Source of the DNA: Mycolicibacterium mucogenicum DSM 44124
GTDB lineage: Bacteria; Actinomycetota; Actinomycetes; Mycobacteriales; Mycobacteriaceae
Length of the DNA stretch: 64,000 bases
Reading direction: 5' to 3'
Assembly (NCBI RefSeq): GCF_005670685.2
Contig: NZ_CP062008.1
Location: 1,674,001-1,738,000 of the forward strand
Under the pieces are notes generated by a model, which was given only the letters and a program-made list of their open reading frames with translations, ran no database searches and was not told where the DNA came from. Shown here one piece after another: positions 10,115 to 19,210 of the stretch. Made by a program: the position numbers and the translations under genes. Within the stretch, counting starts at the first letter, position 1, and each line of letters starts with the position of its first letter.

Positions 10115-10594
10115 TCAGCTGCCAGTCAATCGCCTGAATATGCCGCGTGCTGCGGCGGCCAGTCCAGCGGCCAAGCTGGTACGCAAGGAGCCCTCGCCGC
10201 TGCGCGGATTCCACATCAGCGTCGCTCCAGAATCGGCCAGATGATTCATGCCGAGCAGGTCGCTCTTCGCGTCGTCGGATGCGATGCACATGCGTCCACG
10301 GCTCTGAACCGTGCGCAGCTTTCCCGCATGATCTTCCACGAAAAATTCCGCACCAATTCCCTCGACGACGAGCCCAAAACGTTTGCCATCGGCCCCTAAT
10401 GCATGAGCACCGTGCACTGGACGGTACCCGAACTGCTCACCGATGCAATTGCGTACGGTAGTGAGGTCTGCTCCCGAGTCGACGAGCCATAAAACGTCAG
10501 CTGCAAGGTCGCCTACGTGCGAACCCGGATCGGGTCTTGGACGTCCGACCACGCGGCCGTGCTGTTGGGGGCGCAACCGACCTTTGAGCGTCAA
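10115..10594 (-). CDS. Retropepsin-like aspartic protease
   Basis: The 159-residue product has the hallmarks of a single-domain retroviral-type aspartic protease. The active-site loop is LWLVDSGAD at residues 35-43, with hydrophobic residues before the Asp and Ala after the Gly. A glycine-rich flap-like region follows at 66-90, and LLGMNHL at 113-119 matches the second conserved strand of retropepsins. Such enzymes act as homodimers. There is no signal peptide. The start is TTG at 10594, overlapping the upstream stop as TTGA, so it is the last gene of a tightly coupled three-gene operon. The substrate is unknown. One partner is a membrane protein, so regulated proteolysis at the membrane is a possibility. 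Confidence 0.6.
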   Translation of the reverse strand: MTLKGRLRPQQHGRVVGRPRPDPGSHVGDLAADVLWLVDSGADLTTVRNCIGEQFGYRPVHGAHALGADGKRFGLVVEGIGAEFFVEDHAGKLRTVQSRGRMCIASDDAKSDLLGMNHLADSGATLMWNPRSGEGSLRTSLAAGLAAAARGIFRRLTGS

Positions 10595-10896
10595 TGAACT
10601 AGCCTCTCGCGTTCCTCTGGCGCGGTTGGTCCCTGGAGGCCGACGCCAGGGACATACTCGAAGTAGATGGGTCGGTCCTCGGGGCTGGTCAGATTGAGAA
10701 GTTCTTTGGCACTGTTGGCGACAAGCCGCCGATCATCGACGAATCCAACGACACGACCCGGCAGATCGGCCTCGACTGCGAGACGATTCATGTCGTACAG
10801 TTCGCGGCTGGCCATGAGGCGGTCGCGTTCATGTGGAAACAACCGGTTGTCCGCTACCAGGCTGTCCAACCAGGACTGGAACGCCTCGGCACTCAT
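10591..10896 (-). CDS. Hypothetical protein, middle gene of protease operon
   Basis: This 101-residue protein starts at ATG 10896, overlapping the stop of the membrane protein gene (ATGA), and its stop overlaps the protease TTG start. The N-terminal half is helical and charged (AFQSWLDSLVADNRLFPHERDRL). The C-terminal half is likely beta (GRVVGFVDDRRLV, RPIYFEYVPGVGL). No family is recognised and there is no signal or membrane segment. Its position between a membrane protein and a protease suggests an adaptor, inhibitor or substrate, but nothing in the sequence proves which. Confidence 0.55.
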   Translation of the reverse strand: MSAEAFQSWLDSLVADNRLFPHERDRLMASRELYDMNRLAVEADLPGRVVGFVDDRRLVANSAKELLNLTSPEDRPIYFEYVPGVGLQGPTAPEERERLVH

Positions 10897-11300
10897 GCGC
10901 CTTCCGCTTTCGTGTCGCCCGATGGTGCTGGCCGCCCAGCACTCGATTTCCAGTCGATCTTGATAGCCGTGAAATAGATGATTGCAGCACCTATCCCTAA
11001 GACGAAAAGCCCGACCCACCCCGTATTGATCTCCAGCGAATTGTTTTCGCCGTAATGGAGGGCGAAGGCGACATCGCCCGTGATCCCGTCTTTGATCATG
11101 ATGCAGCCCCAAATTCCAATGGCGATTCCCGCGACTGCACCGATCACTCCACGTATGACTTCTCCCCACACCGCGGGACCGCCGGGGCTCCCCGGTCCTT
11201 CGTACGTGATGCTCTCGACATGGCCGATTTCGGATTCCGGAAGTGGCGCTCCGGGTTCCGGCTCGCCGTCTGGTGTGGGAACCTCGGGATTCGTGCTCAT
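10893..11300 (-). CDS. Two-helix membrane protein, first gene of protease operon
   Basis: The 135-residue product has an acidic, Pro-rich N-terminal segment of about 45 residues. Two membrane helices follow (about 47-68, VIRGVIGAVAGIAIGIWGCI, and about 92-111, GWVGLFVLGIGAAIIYFTAI), separated by a short loop, and the tail is basic then polar. A GGAGGA ribosome site precedes ATG 11300. It leads the operon with the 101-residue protein and the retropepsin-like protease, all overlapping by 4 nt. GC content is visibly lower than in the flanking core genes. No family is recognised. Confidence 0.6.
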   Translation of the reverse strand: MSTNPEVPTPDGEPEPGAPLPESEIGHVESITYEGPGSPGGPAVWGEVIRGVIGAVAGIAIGIWGCIMIKDGITGDVAFALHYGENNSLEINTGWVGLFVLGIGAAIIYFTAIKIDWKSSAGRPAPSGDTKAEGA

Positions 11301-11806
11301 CTGTCCTCCATCTCGCGTGGCCGCAACCCATGGTCTCCCGTCGGATACCTGAGGCAGGTCTATTTTCCTCTCGCTTGCGCTTTGGTAAGAGCAAATGGCA
11401 TAACACGCTCACGCCTCATAACCGGCCGTTTGGTCAGTGCTTTGGGGGTCGATTCTGCGCTTCGGATCGCTTGCGTCGGTCGACGGCACTCGGTACATCC
11501 GGTATCCATGCCAGTCAAACAATGACTCCGACCCTGAAGAGGTTCGAGCCGATCCAGATGGTCCGCCCGTGAGTCTGGATCACTGTGCAGCCCTGATTAT
11601 CGAGAGCCTTAGCAACGTACCAGTAGTCGTGTGGCCGCCGGACCGGACTTGACCGTTGATACTCCATTCCCTGGAGTTGGCTGACTACGGGTGTCCACGC
11701 CCGTTGCGTCTTTTGTTGGATTCACAGGATGTCGTGCCGTGCCTGCCATAGACGTCACGAAGATAATCGTGACAACGCCGTATATAGCCCTTACGACGTC
11801 TTCTAG
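11301..11806. other. 506-bp intergenic stretch with no supported gene
   Basis: It lies between the DUF2510 gene and the protease operon, both on the minus strand, and presumably contains the operon promoter. GC is low for this genome. Short plus-strand frames (for example 11437-11652) have no ribosome site, no family resemblance and non-mycobacterial codon bias. I see no RNA structure or repeat that I can name. Confidence 0.4.
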
Positions 11807-12697
11807 TTAGTCGATATAGACAATCAGGGTCGTGCCTTGGCTATTCACGCCTGAGCAACGCTTTGCTCCCGGCCAGATGTTGGTCGCCGCCGGCACGCAC
11901 GTCATCAGGTACGACTGGTGGGTGACCGGGCTGTAGGCGATAACGCTCTGGCCTGGTTGGGAATACCACGATAAGCGAACGCTGTCTGCGAAAGCGCAGC
12001 TTGTTTCATCAGAGGCAACGCCACTGGTACCTGAAGGACAGATTTTGAAATTCTCGACGGGTCCTGCTGCCTGTGGCGGCGGCAGAACGACTGTCTGAGG
12101 TGGCGGCGGAGCCGCGGTGGGAACAGGCGCTTGCGCCGGCAGATCCTGGGCAGCGAACAGAAATGCGCCGGGGGCGGTCTCCCACACGAGCTTGTCACCG
12201 TCGGCTGTGACGTCAATCGGCACATCGTGGGTCTTCCCGCGCGAGGTTGTCACCGTGGCAATGCCCTTGTATTCGTTGCCCGCTTTGTTGGCCAGGTCGA
12301 CGTGAGTCACCTTGAGGTGCAGACGTGAAAGGTCTGGATCAGTGTCAAGCTTGGACTGCATTGCCGACTGCACTCCCGCGGCGACCTCGTTGGCCCGAGA
12401 CACTTTCGGCTCGGGCGTCGTAGTCGACGTGATCATTGGCGCTGCGTTCGTACGTTCCCCAGTTGGGCGCGTCACCACGAATACCGCAGAGCCGATTGCG
12501 ATAACGACGGCCAGAGCCAATCCCACCCAGACCGGCCACTGGCGATGCGTTTGCTGTTGTGTCGGTGGGGGCTCTGGGTACTCCTGGGGCGCCGTCGGCG
12601 GTCCCGGTTGAATGGCGCCTTCCCATTGAGTGCCATCCCAGTAGCGGGCACCCTGACCGCCCAATGGATCGGGGTACCAACCTGGCTCAGTCACCAT
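11807..12697 (-). CDS. DUF2510/DUF4333-type membrane-anchored protein
   Basis: The 296-residue protein begins with a DUF2510 motif (PGWYPDPLGG...RYWDGTQW, residues 5-25) and a Pro/Gln-rich linker. A single membrane helix (about 55-73, VWVGLALAVVIAIGSAVFVV) follows. After it comes a DUF4333-like domain (about 95-180: GVQSAMQSKL, TADGDKLVWETAPGAFLF), a Pro-rich spacer, and a C-terminal Cys-containing domain (Cys pairs around 220-280) likely folded outside the membrane with disulfides. This architecture is common in actinobacteria and of unknown function. The start is ATG 12697 (GTG 12694 possible). It stands alone in the low-GC accessory stretch. Confidence 0.7.
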   Translation of the reverse strand: MVTEPGWYPDPLGGQGARYWDGTQWEGAIQPGPPTAPQEYPEPPPTQQQTHRQWPVWVGLALAVVIAIGSAVFVVTRPTGERTNAAPMITSTTTPEPKVSRANEVAAGVQSAMQSKLDTDPDLSRLHLKVTHVDLANKAGNEYKGIATVTTSRGKTHDVPIDVTADGDKLVWETAPGAFLFAAQDLPAQAPVPTAAPPPPQTVVLPPPQAAGPVENFKICPSGTSGVASDETSCAFADSVRLSWYSQPGQSVIAYSPVTHQSYLMTCVPAATNIWPGAKRCSGVNSQGTTLIVYID

Positions 12698-12950
12698 GGC
12701 CGTCGCCCATACGTCGGGACCCCCCGCCTCATCACCGGATCGTAGCGCTTTCCTGGGAGTCTCCTGATGGAATCCACTGCAGCTGCTGCATTTCGATCGC
12801 GGCGCACATCAACGACGCCCGCGACGCGCCGCGCGCAGAGCCAAGACGGGGATTACGCTAAGGGCGTCGAAGTGCTCTCAGTAGCGTGACCGGCTCACGG
12901 AATTCATCAAGTACGAGAGTCTCTGACTCGTAGCTGAGCAGGAGTCCTTG

Positions 12951-14267
12951 TCACCCATGCCAAATCCGGTCGTGTTCGGCGTGGGTCGACAGATACGCGC
13001 CCGGCTGGAAATGCGTGTCGTAGAACCCGAGGTCGATGTGTTGTGCCTGAAGGTAATTCATGATGTGCACGGTGGGCACGGTGCCGGGAAACTTGCCGAA
13101 CGTGTCGTCGATGTATTGCGCGGCGATGGTGAGCAAGGTGATGAACTGCTCGTCGTGCCCGGCCGCCGCCGAACGCACGGTTCGCGAATCCCGCCACGGC
13201 CCCGGGGTATCCGGGTGAAAAGGTCCGCCGGGGCCGAATTTTCGGTCGGCGAAGGCGCGCACCGCGGCCGCGATGTCCGGGTAGTGCGGGCGGCTGTAGG
13301 TTTCGAAAACGCCGGGCAGCCCCGTCGGGTTGGGCAGTGCCCACCGTTCATCGGTTTGCACGTTGAATCCCAGCCCGGGAACATCCGGATCGCCGGACGC
13401 GCCGAGGATGGTGAGCCGGTCGATACCGTCGAACGTCCAACCGCCCAGGCCCAGCGCCCCGAGTAGTAGGTGCCCGTTGTAGACGCTCGTCATCAACTCG
13501 GCGGTGGCTTCCGTGAGCGAGTACTGCTCGACGAAGGTCAGCGGGAACGGGTCGTCGTCCCGGTGCGCCAGACCCGTGGCGGCCTCCTTCAATCCCGGGA
13601 TCGGCCGGTTGTTGACGTCGTCATAGATCAGGTAGCCGTTCTGCAGGAAGAACGCCAGATTGGCCAAGAGATGCTGTGCGATGTCGGCGACCGGGATGAC
13701 CAGCAGCGAGCCGGGGTGATTGGCGATCCACGTGTTGTGGCCTTCGAGGTACGGCTCCGACCGTGGAATGTGGATGCGATCGGTGGAGAGCTGGCGATAG
13801 GACGACACCGTCGCGGCCAGCCAGTCGTCGATGTCGACCGCGCCGTCGTTGACCGGCACTGTCGGTGCCGTGTCTCGGGACGACAGGAAGTAGGTGCCCG
13901 AATCGTCGGTGAAGAAGAACTCGACGATCTCGAATCCCGCGGCCGACGGGAACGTGCGACCTGATGCCGACCCGCTGTAGTTCGGGAACGCCGGTGCATA
14001 TCCGGGATGGTGACTGATCCCGAAATGCCAGCCGGTGACCCCGGTTACCGTTGCCAGGATCAGTGCGCGTTCGACCTCATCGAGTGGCTCGACGTCCCGG
14101 GTACTGGTGTAGGCCAACGGTCCCGATGGGATGGAGCCGCCGACGGGGAAGCGCCGCGACCGCCTGCCCTGGATCGCGCTCAACAACGGGAAGCTCGCGG
14201 CCGCGGCCAGCGCTTCGCGTTGCTGTGCGGTCAAACTCAAACGTGGCGAAGGTATTTGGGTCGTCAT
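12951..14267 (-). CDS. Nitroreductase-like protein of unknown function
   Basis: The gene encodes 438 residues without signal peptide. The N-terminal part, from about residue 30, resembles the start of nitroreductase-fold flavoproteins (IQGRRSRRFPVGG, then LDEVERALILATVTGVTGW). The remainder, with several aromatic-rich stretches and a His-containing C-terminus (NYLQAQHIDLGFYDTHFQPG), is not one I recognise. At twice the length of a normal nitroreductase it may hold two half-domains, as SagB-like proteins do. It is transcribed away from comEA. Flavin binding and any reaction are inference only. Confidence 0.55.
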   Translation of the reverse strand: MTTQIPSPRLSLTAQQREALAAAASFPLLSAIQGRRSRRFPVGGSIPSGPLAYTSTRDVEPLDEVERALILATVTGVTGWHFGISHHPGYAPAFPNYSGSASGRTFPSAAGFEIVEFFFTDDSGTYFLSSRDTAPTVPVNDGAVDIDDWLAATVSSYRQLSTDRIHIPRSEPYLEGHNTWIANHPGSLLVIPVADIAQHLLANLAFFLQNGYLIYDDVNNRPIPGLKEAATGLAHRDDDPFPLTFVEQYSLTEATAELMTSVYNGHLLLGALGLGGWTFDGIDRLTILGASGDPDVPGLGFNVQTDERWALPNPTGLPGVFETYSRPHYPDIAAAVRAFADRKFGPGGPFHPDTPGPWRDSRTVRSAAAGHDEQFITLLTIAAQYIDDTFGKFPGTVPTVHIMNYLQAQHIDLGFYDTHFQPGAYLSTHAEHDRIWHG

Positions 14268-14452
14268 GGTCCCCCCGACTCTAGGGCTCGCGGCGCGTGT
14301 CGGCCCACAGTTCGGCGCACGGCGATGCCAATTTTGGCGGCGATCGACCCTGGTTGGGATCGAAGCCGCCCCCTTTTATCCACAGAACGCGATTGATCCA
14401 CAGGCCGCGCGCTGGGCGGCCTTTTGGCGCCGTTCCGGTCGGACGCGGTGCT

Positions 14453-14458
14453 TAACGT
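14453..14458 (+). promoter_or_regulatory. -10 element of comEA (leaderless)
   Basis: TAACGT lies 7 nt before the ATG at 14466, so transcription should start at the start codon. It decides this start over the upstream in-frame ATG at 14424. Confidence 0.5.
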
Positions 14459-14465
14459 CGCGGGC

Positions 14466-15284
14466 ATGGTCACTCAGACACCGGTCGATCGGGCGCAGCG
14501 GCGGCTCACCGCACAGCCCGGGGACGCGACGGAACCCGACGGAGAATCCGACCCGAACGACGACACCTCGTTGTCACGCTGGTTGCCCGACGCCATGCCT
14601 GGCAAGTCCGGGTGGCTCGCGACGGTGCGCGCCGACCCCGGGCGTGCGGGGGTCATCGCGCTGGCAGTGGTCGGCGTGATCGCGGTCCTGGTGACCGTGA
14701 TCGCCGTACTTGGTGATGACAAGCCGCCGGTGACGGCGGCGAAACTGCCTCCCGTGCAGATGGTTTCGTCCTCCGCGCCCGGGTCGCCCACGCCGACTGC
14801 CAAGGCCGAGGACGTCGTGGTCAGCGTGGCGGGCCTGGTTCACAAACCGGGGCTGGTGACCCTGCCTGCCGGTGCCCGCATCGCCGACGCGGTCACCGCG
14901 GCCGGGGGAGCGCTGGCCGGCGCTGACCTCGTCGGGCTGAACATGGCCCGCAAGGTTGCCGACGGGGAGCAGATTCTGGTCGGCATCACCGCGCCGCTGG
15001 GTGCGCCCGCGGTGATGCGTAGTTCAGCGGGCGCGACGTCGGGGCCGCCGGAGAAGGGGCCGCCCGGCGACGGAAAGGGCAGCGGTGCACAAGGACCCGT
15101 TGATCTGAACACCGCGACGGAGGAGCAGCTCGACGGTCTGCCCGGCATCGGCCCCGTCATGGCGAAAGCGATCGTGGCGTGGCGCGGCGCCAACGGCCGG
15201 TTTGCGAGTGTCGACCAGTTGGGCGAGGTCGACGGCATCGGGCCGGGCCGGCTGGAGAAACTGCGTGCCCTGGTCAAGGTGTGA
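14466..15284 (+). CDS. comEA: ComEA-like membrane-anchored DNA-binding protein
   Basis: The 272-residue protein has a cytoplasmic acidic N-terminus, one membrane helix (about 60-85, VIALAVVGVIAVLVTVIAVLG) and a linker. An SLBB domain follows at about 119-180 (VSVAGLVHKPGLVTLPAGARI), then a Gly/Pro linker and a C-terminal helix-hairpin-helix DNA-binding domain (VDLNTATEEQLDGLPGIGPV, DGIGPGRLEKL). It would bind incoming DNA outside the membrane and pass it to the channel ComEC. Its stop overlaps the comEC GTG. It matches Rv2415c. Natural competence is not established in mycobacteria, so the real role is open. Confidence 0.88.
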   Translation: MVTQTPVDRAQRRLTAQPGDATEPDGESDPNDDTSLSRWLPDAMPGKSGWLATVRADPGRAGVIALAVVGVIAVLVTVIAVLGDDKPPVTAAKLPPVQMVSSSAPGSPTPTAKAEDVVVSVAGLVHKPGLVTLPAGARIADAVTAAGGALAGADLVGLNMARKVADGEQILVGITAPLGAPAVMRSSAGATSGPPEKGPPGDGKGSGAQGPVDLNTATEEQLDGLPGIGPVMAKAIVAWRGANGRFASVDQLGEVDGIGPGRLEKLRALVKV

Positions 15285-16750
15285 CGAGCAGTCCCGCGCC
15301 GGACGTCCCCGGCATCGATCTGCGGCTGGTGCCGGCCGCCGTGACGTGCTGGACGGTGACGGCGGTCGGCGTGTGGTGGGGGCCGTGGGCGGCGCTGGCG
15401 GCGGTGGTGGTCGCGGTGGCGGGCACCGTGGGAGTCGGGTTGTGGATGGGCTCGGTGCGCTGGCCCGCGGTGCTCGCGGTGGCGGCGGTGGGGACGGCAT
15501 TCGCGATCGTCGCGACGGTGCGGGTACACGCGGTCGACACCCATCCGTTGGCGGCGCGGTTCGGCACGACGGTGACGGTGACCGTCACGCCGTCCGAGTC
15601 GCCGAAGACCATCCAGGGCGGCCGCCTCATGTTCGCGGCATCGTTGCAGAGGCTGCAGGATGCCGAATCATCCGGACGGGTCATGGTTTTCACACCGGCC
15701 CTCGGGTATTCGGAGGTCGGCGTGGGCCGCCCGATGGCGTTCCGGGCACGGGTCACCCCGCCCAAGCGGCGCGACCTGTCGGTGGCGGTGTTGGCCGCGG
15801 TGGGGGCGCCCCGGTACGGGACCGCCTCGACCGGACAGCGCGCGGCGGCACACGTGCGGGCCGAATTCGGCGAGGCCGCTCGCCTGGCGTTGCCGCCCGA
15901 TCAGGCTGCGTTGCTCCCGGGACTGGTGCTCGGCGATGTGTCGGCGGTCGAGTCGGATACGACAGCCGCGTTCCGCCGGGCGGGGTTGACGCATCTGACC
16001 GCGGTGTCGGGCGCGAATGTGACCATCGTGTGCGGCGCGGTGCTCCTCAGCGCGGCGTTGGTGGGTCCGCGGATCGCAGTGGCGCTGGCGGCAGTCACGC
16101 TGTTCGTGTTCGTCGTCATCGTGCAGCCCTCACCGAGCGTATTACGGGCCGCGGCAATGGGTTCGGTGATGTTGATGGGCATGCTGGTGCATCGGCGGCG
16201 GCAGGCCATTCCCGCGTTGTCGGCCAGCGTGCTGGTGCTCATGGTGATCTCGCCGGCGCTCGCGGTCGATGCCGGCTTCGCGCTGTCGGTGGTGGCGACG
16301 GCGGGGCTGGTGGTCATCGCACCGGGGTGGTCGCGCCGACTGGTCGGCCGCGGCTGGCCGAAACCGCTCGCCGATGCCGTGTGCGTCGCGGTTGCCGCGC
16401 AACTGGTGACGGCGCCGTTGGTGGCGGCGATCTCGGGCAGTCTGAGTCTGGTTGCGGTGGCAGCCAATCTCCTTGTCGCTCCGGTCATTCCGCCCATCAC
16501 GATCCTTGGCACCGCGGCTGCGGCGGTGGCGTGGTGCTGGCCGGCTGCGGCGCAGCTGTTGATCCGGTTCACCGGGCCCGAACTCTGGTGGCTGCTGCAC
16601 GTGGCGCGGTGGAGTGCCGCGGTTCCGGGAGCGGCGGTCAGCGTTCCGTCAGGCTGGGGTGGCGCGCTGCTGCTTGGCGCGATGACAGTCGGTGGCGCGC
16701 TGCTGCTGGCCGTGTGGCGCCGGCGACGAGGAAATGCGATCCGGCCATGA
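15281..16750 (+). CDS. comEC: ComEC/Rec2-type membrane channel protein
   Basis: The 489-residue integral membrane protein has helices at both ends, an OB-like domain after the first group, and the competence domain around LTHLTAVSGANVTIV (about residue 236). VDAGFALSVVATAGLV lies near 340. It would form the DNA import pore working with ComEA. The C-terminal metallo-beta-lactamase-like nuclease domain of classic ComEC is absent, as in other mycobacteria. The start is GTG 15281, overlapping comEA by 4 nt, rather than the long upstream in-frame extension. A DNA-uptake role in this organism is unproven. Confidence 0.85.
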   Translation: MTSSPAPDVPGIDLRLVPAAVTCWTVTAVGVWWGPWAALAAVVVAVAGTVGVGLWMGSVRWPAVLAVAAVGTAFAIVATVRVHAVDTHPLAARFGTTVTVTVTPSESPKTIQGGRLMFAASLQRLQDAESSGRVMVFTPALGYSEVGVGRPMAFRARVTPPKRRDLSVAVLAAVGAPRYGTASTGQRAAAHVRAEFGEAARLALPPDQAALLPGLVLGDVSAVESDTTAAFRRAGLTHLTAVSGANVTIVCGAVLLSAALVGPRIAVALAAVTLFVFVVIVQPSPSVLRAAAMGSVMLMGMLVHRRRQAIPALSASVLVLMVISPALAVDAGFALSVVATAGLVVIAPGWSRRLVGRGWPKPLADAVCVAVAAQLVTAPLVAAISGSLSLVAVAANLLVAPVIPPITILGTAAAAVAWCWPAAAQLLIRFTGPELWWLLHVARWSAAVPGAAVSVPSGWGGALLLGAMTVGGALLLAVWRRRRGNAIRP

Positions 16751-16780
16751 ACTCGCGCGCCGCGTAGCAGAATTATTGAC

Positions 16781-18139
16781 GTGGATGACGATCTGGCCGG
16801 GTCTGTGGCAGCGGCGGTTGCGACGCTGGAAACGGCGGGCGTCGGGACCCTGATCGGCACCGTGGTCAACGCCGCGGGCCTGACCCAGGTCAAGGTGGTT
16901 CCGCTGAACCGGGTGGCGGTCTTCGCCGAGCATGGGCTCGGTACCAGCCCGACGTGGCATGTCTTCGCGATCGACCAGACCGGCATCGTGGTGAGCGATG
17001 AGATCGGTGTGGTCGGAGACCGGCTGGTCCGCGTCGACCTGACGGGGCTGGCCCTCCTGGGCGACGGGTTCGCCTGGGCGCCCGGTGCGTTCTTCACTCA
17101 GGACGGCAACCCGGATCCCTACTGCAGTCGCGCTGTGCTGCAACGGGTTACGCTGCGATTGGCCGCGGCCGGGCTGACGGCCACCGTCGGGCACGAGGTG
17201 GAGTTCGTGCTCGTCGGCCCCGACGGCGCGCAGCTGCCGGCCAATCTGTGGGCGCAGTATGGGCTGGCCGGTGTGCTCGAATTCGAGGGCTTCGTCCGGG
17301 ACGTGATGGACGCGGCCGCCGCGGCGGGGGTGTCAATCGAACAGTTTCATCCCGAGTACGGGGCCAACCAATTCGAATTCTCGCTGAAACCACGCGATCC
17401 GGTGGCCGCCGCGGACCAGCTGGTGCTCGCGCGCGTCATCATCAGCCGCGTCGCCCGCCGCCACGGCCTGCGCGTCAGCCTGTCTCCGGTGCCGTTCGCC
17501 GGCAGTGTGGGTTCCGGTGCGCATCAACACTTTTCACTGAGTCGTGACGGTGTGCCGGTGTTCTCCGGTGGCTCAGGAGAGCACGGTATGACCGGTGCCG
17601 GAGAGTCGGCCATCGCGGGGTTGCTAGCCGGTCTGCCTGACGCGCAGGGCGTGCTGTGTGGCTCGATCGTGTCCGGGTTGCGAATCCAGCCGGGAAGTTG
17701 GTCCGGCGCCAACGTCTGCTGGGGCACCGAGAACCGGGAGGCCGCCATCCGCTTCGTCAGCGCTGCGTCCGGAAATCCATACGGCGCCAACGTCGAGGTC
17801 AAGATCGTCGACCCGTCGGCCAATCCGTACCTGGCGTCGGCGACCATCCTCGGCCTGGCGCTCGACGGCATCACCCGGGCACTGCCGCTGCCGCCCGAGG
17901 TCAGCGTCGACCCCGGGTCCCTGACCGAAGCCCAGCGCGAGCACGCCGGCGTGGTGACGCTGCCGGCGAAGCAGACTGAGGTGCTCGATGCGCTGCGGCA
18001 CAGCGTTGTGGTCCGCGACATCCTCGGGGACGCACCGGTCGACGCCGTGCTGGGCGTGCGCGGCTACGAGCAGCAGAACTACGGCGGCCTTTCCGACGCC
18101 GAACTGGCCGAGAAGTTCCGTTTGGCTTGGAGTGTGTGA
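16781..18139 (+). CDS. Glutamine synthetase family protein (gamma-glutamyl ligase)
   Basis: The 452-residue enzyme has the glutamine synthetase fold. The metal/ATP-site Glu residues are in GHEVEFVLV (about 132) and QFHPEYGANQFEFSL (about 190). The glutamate-binding GSGAHQHFSL is near 247 and RIQPGSWSGANVCWGTENREAAIRF near 310. It resembles the PuuA/GlnA3-GlnA4-type ligases that join glutamate to amines or polyamines more than true GlnA. The adenylylation Tyr region of GlnA is not recognisable. The GTG 16781 start follows CAGAAT-N7, a leaderless arrangement. The neighbours comEC and holA give no functional hint. Confidence 0.8.
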   Translation: MDDDLAGSVAAAVATLETAGVGTLIGTVVNAAGLTQVKVVPLNRVAVFAEHGLGTSPTWHVFAIDQTGIVVSDEIGVVGDRLVRVDLTGLALLGDGFAWAPGAFFTQDGNPDPYCSRAVLQRVTLRLAAAGLTATVGHEVEFVLVGPDGAQLPANLWAQYGLAGVLEFEGFVRDVMDAAAAAGVSIEQFHPEYGANQFEFSLKPRDPVAAADQLVLARVIISRVARRHGLRVSLSPVPFAGSVGSGAHQHFSLSRDGVPVFSGGSGEHGMTGAGESAIAGLLAGLPDAQGVLCGSIVSGLRIQPGSWSGANVCWGTENREAAIRFVSAASGNPYGANVEVKIVDPSANPYLASATILGLALDGITRALPLPPEVSVDPGSLTEAQREHAGVVTLPAKQTEVLDALRHSVVVRDILGDAPVDAVLGVRGYEQQNYGGLSDAELAEKFRLAWSV

Positions 18140-18182
18140 GTGCGTGCGAGGGCGTGTCTGCCCGACGTGAAACGATCAACGG

Positions 18183-19145
18183 GTGAGTGGATCGACCGAG
18201 GCGTTGCATCTGGTGCTGGGCGACGAGGAACTGCTGGTCGAGCGGGCGGTGGCGGAGGTACTGCGGAACGCGCGCAAACAGGCCGGCAACGACAACGTGC
18301 CGGTCGACCGGCTGCGGGCCGGTGATGTGTCCACCAGCGAGCTCGCCGAGCTGCTGAGCCCGTCGCTGTTCGCCGAGGAACGTGTGGTGGTCCTGGAGTC
18401 TGCCGCCGAAGCCGGCAAGGACGCTGTCGCCCTCATCGCCGACGCGGCAGCGGACCTACCGGGCGGCACCATGCTCGTCGTCGTCCACTCCGGTGGTGGC
18501 CGGGCGAAGGCGCTGGCCGATCAGCTGAAAAAGCTAGGCGCCGAGGTGCATCCGTGCGCGAAGATCACCAAGGCCGCCGAGCGTGCCGACTTCGTCCGCA
18601 AGGAATTCCGGTCGTTGAAGGTGAAGGTCGGCGACGACGCCATCAATGCCGTGCTCGACTCGGTCGGGTCGGACATCCGCGAACTGGCGGCGGCGTGCTC
18701 GCAGCTGGTGGCCGACACGGGCGGTCAGATCGATGCGGCGGCCGTGCGGCGCTACCACTCCGGCAAGGCGGAGGTGAACGGCTTCGACATCGCGGACAAG
18801 GCGGTTTCGGGTGACGTCAGCGGCGTCGCCGAGGCGTTGCGCTGGGCGATGGCCGGCGGGGTGCCGCACGTGGTGCTGGCCGATGCGCTGGCCGAGGCCG
18901 TGCATTCGATTGCGCGGGTCGGTGGCCAGTCCGGCGATCCCTACCGGTTGGCGGGGGAGTTGGGGATGCCGCCGTGGCGCGTGCAGAAGGCACAGAAGCA
19001 GGCGCGGCGCTGGAATCGGGACACCGTGGCCGAGGCGCTGCGGGTGGTCGCCGCGCTGAACGCCGACGTCAAGGGTGTCGCGGCCAATGCCGACTACGCG
19101 CTGGAGTCGGCGGTGCGGCGCGTCGCCGAGCTGGCCGACAGCTAG
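18183..19145 (+). CDS. holA: DNA polymerase III delta subunit
   Basis: HolA is the clamp-loader delta subunit that opens the beta sliding clamp. The 320-residue protein starts with [16 protein letters not shown], the usual delta N-terminus. It contains the inactive AAA+-like domains ([24 protein letters not shown]) and the helical C-terminal collar domain ([15 protein letters not shown]). No Walker A is present, as expected for delta. The start is GTG 18183. It converges with rpsT, with a strong hairpin between them. Linkage to rpsT is widespread in bacteria. Confidence 0.93.
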   Translation: MSGSTEALHLVLGDEELLVERAVAEVLRNARKQAGNDNVPVDRLRAGDVSTSELAELLSPSLFAEERVVVLESAAEAGKDAVALIADAAADLPGGTMLVVVHSGGGRAKALADQLKKLGAEVHPCAKITKAAERADFVRKEFRSLKVKVGDDAINAVLDSVGSDIRELAAACSQLVADTGGQIDAAAVRRYHSGKAEVNGFDIADKAVSGDVSGVAEALRWAMAGGVPHVVLADALAEAVHSIARVGGQSGDPYRLAGELGMPPWRVQKAQKQARRWNRDTVAEALRVVAALNADVKGVAANADYALESAVRRVAELADS

Positions 19146-19158
19146 CCCGGACACAACA

Positions 19159-19189
19159 AAACCGCGGCCCGGTGAACGGGCCGCGGTTT
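19159..19189. terminator. Bidirectional hairpin between holA and rpsT
   Basis: A perfect 13-bp stem (AAACCGCGGCCCG with its complement) closes a GTGAA loop, 13 nt after the holA stop and 21 nt after the convergent rpsT stop. It serves both convergent genes. Confidence 0.85.
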
Positions 19190-19210
19190 CGCGAAAACTA
19201 CCGGCTCAGA

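Noticed and set aside
11437..11652. 71-codon plus-strand frame in the low-GC gap
   Set aside because: No ribosome site, no hydrophobic or domain pattern, and no coupling to other genes.
14268..18182. Natural transformation locus as evidence of competence
   Set aside because: comEA and comEC are conserved in mycobacteria without proven uptake, and no pilus or comF-type genes are near.
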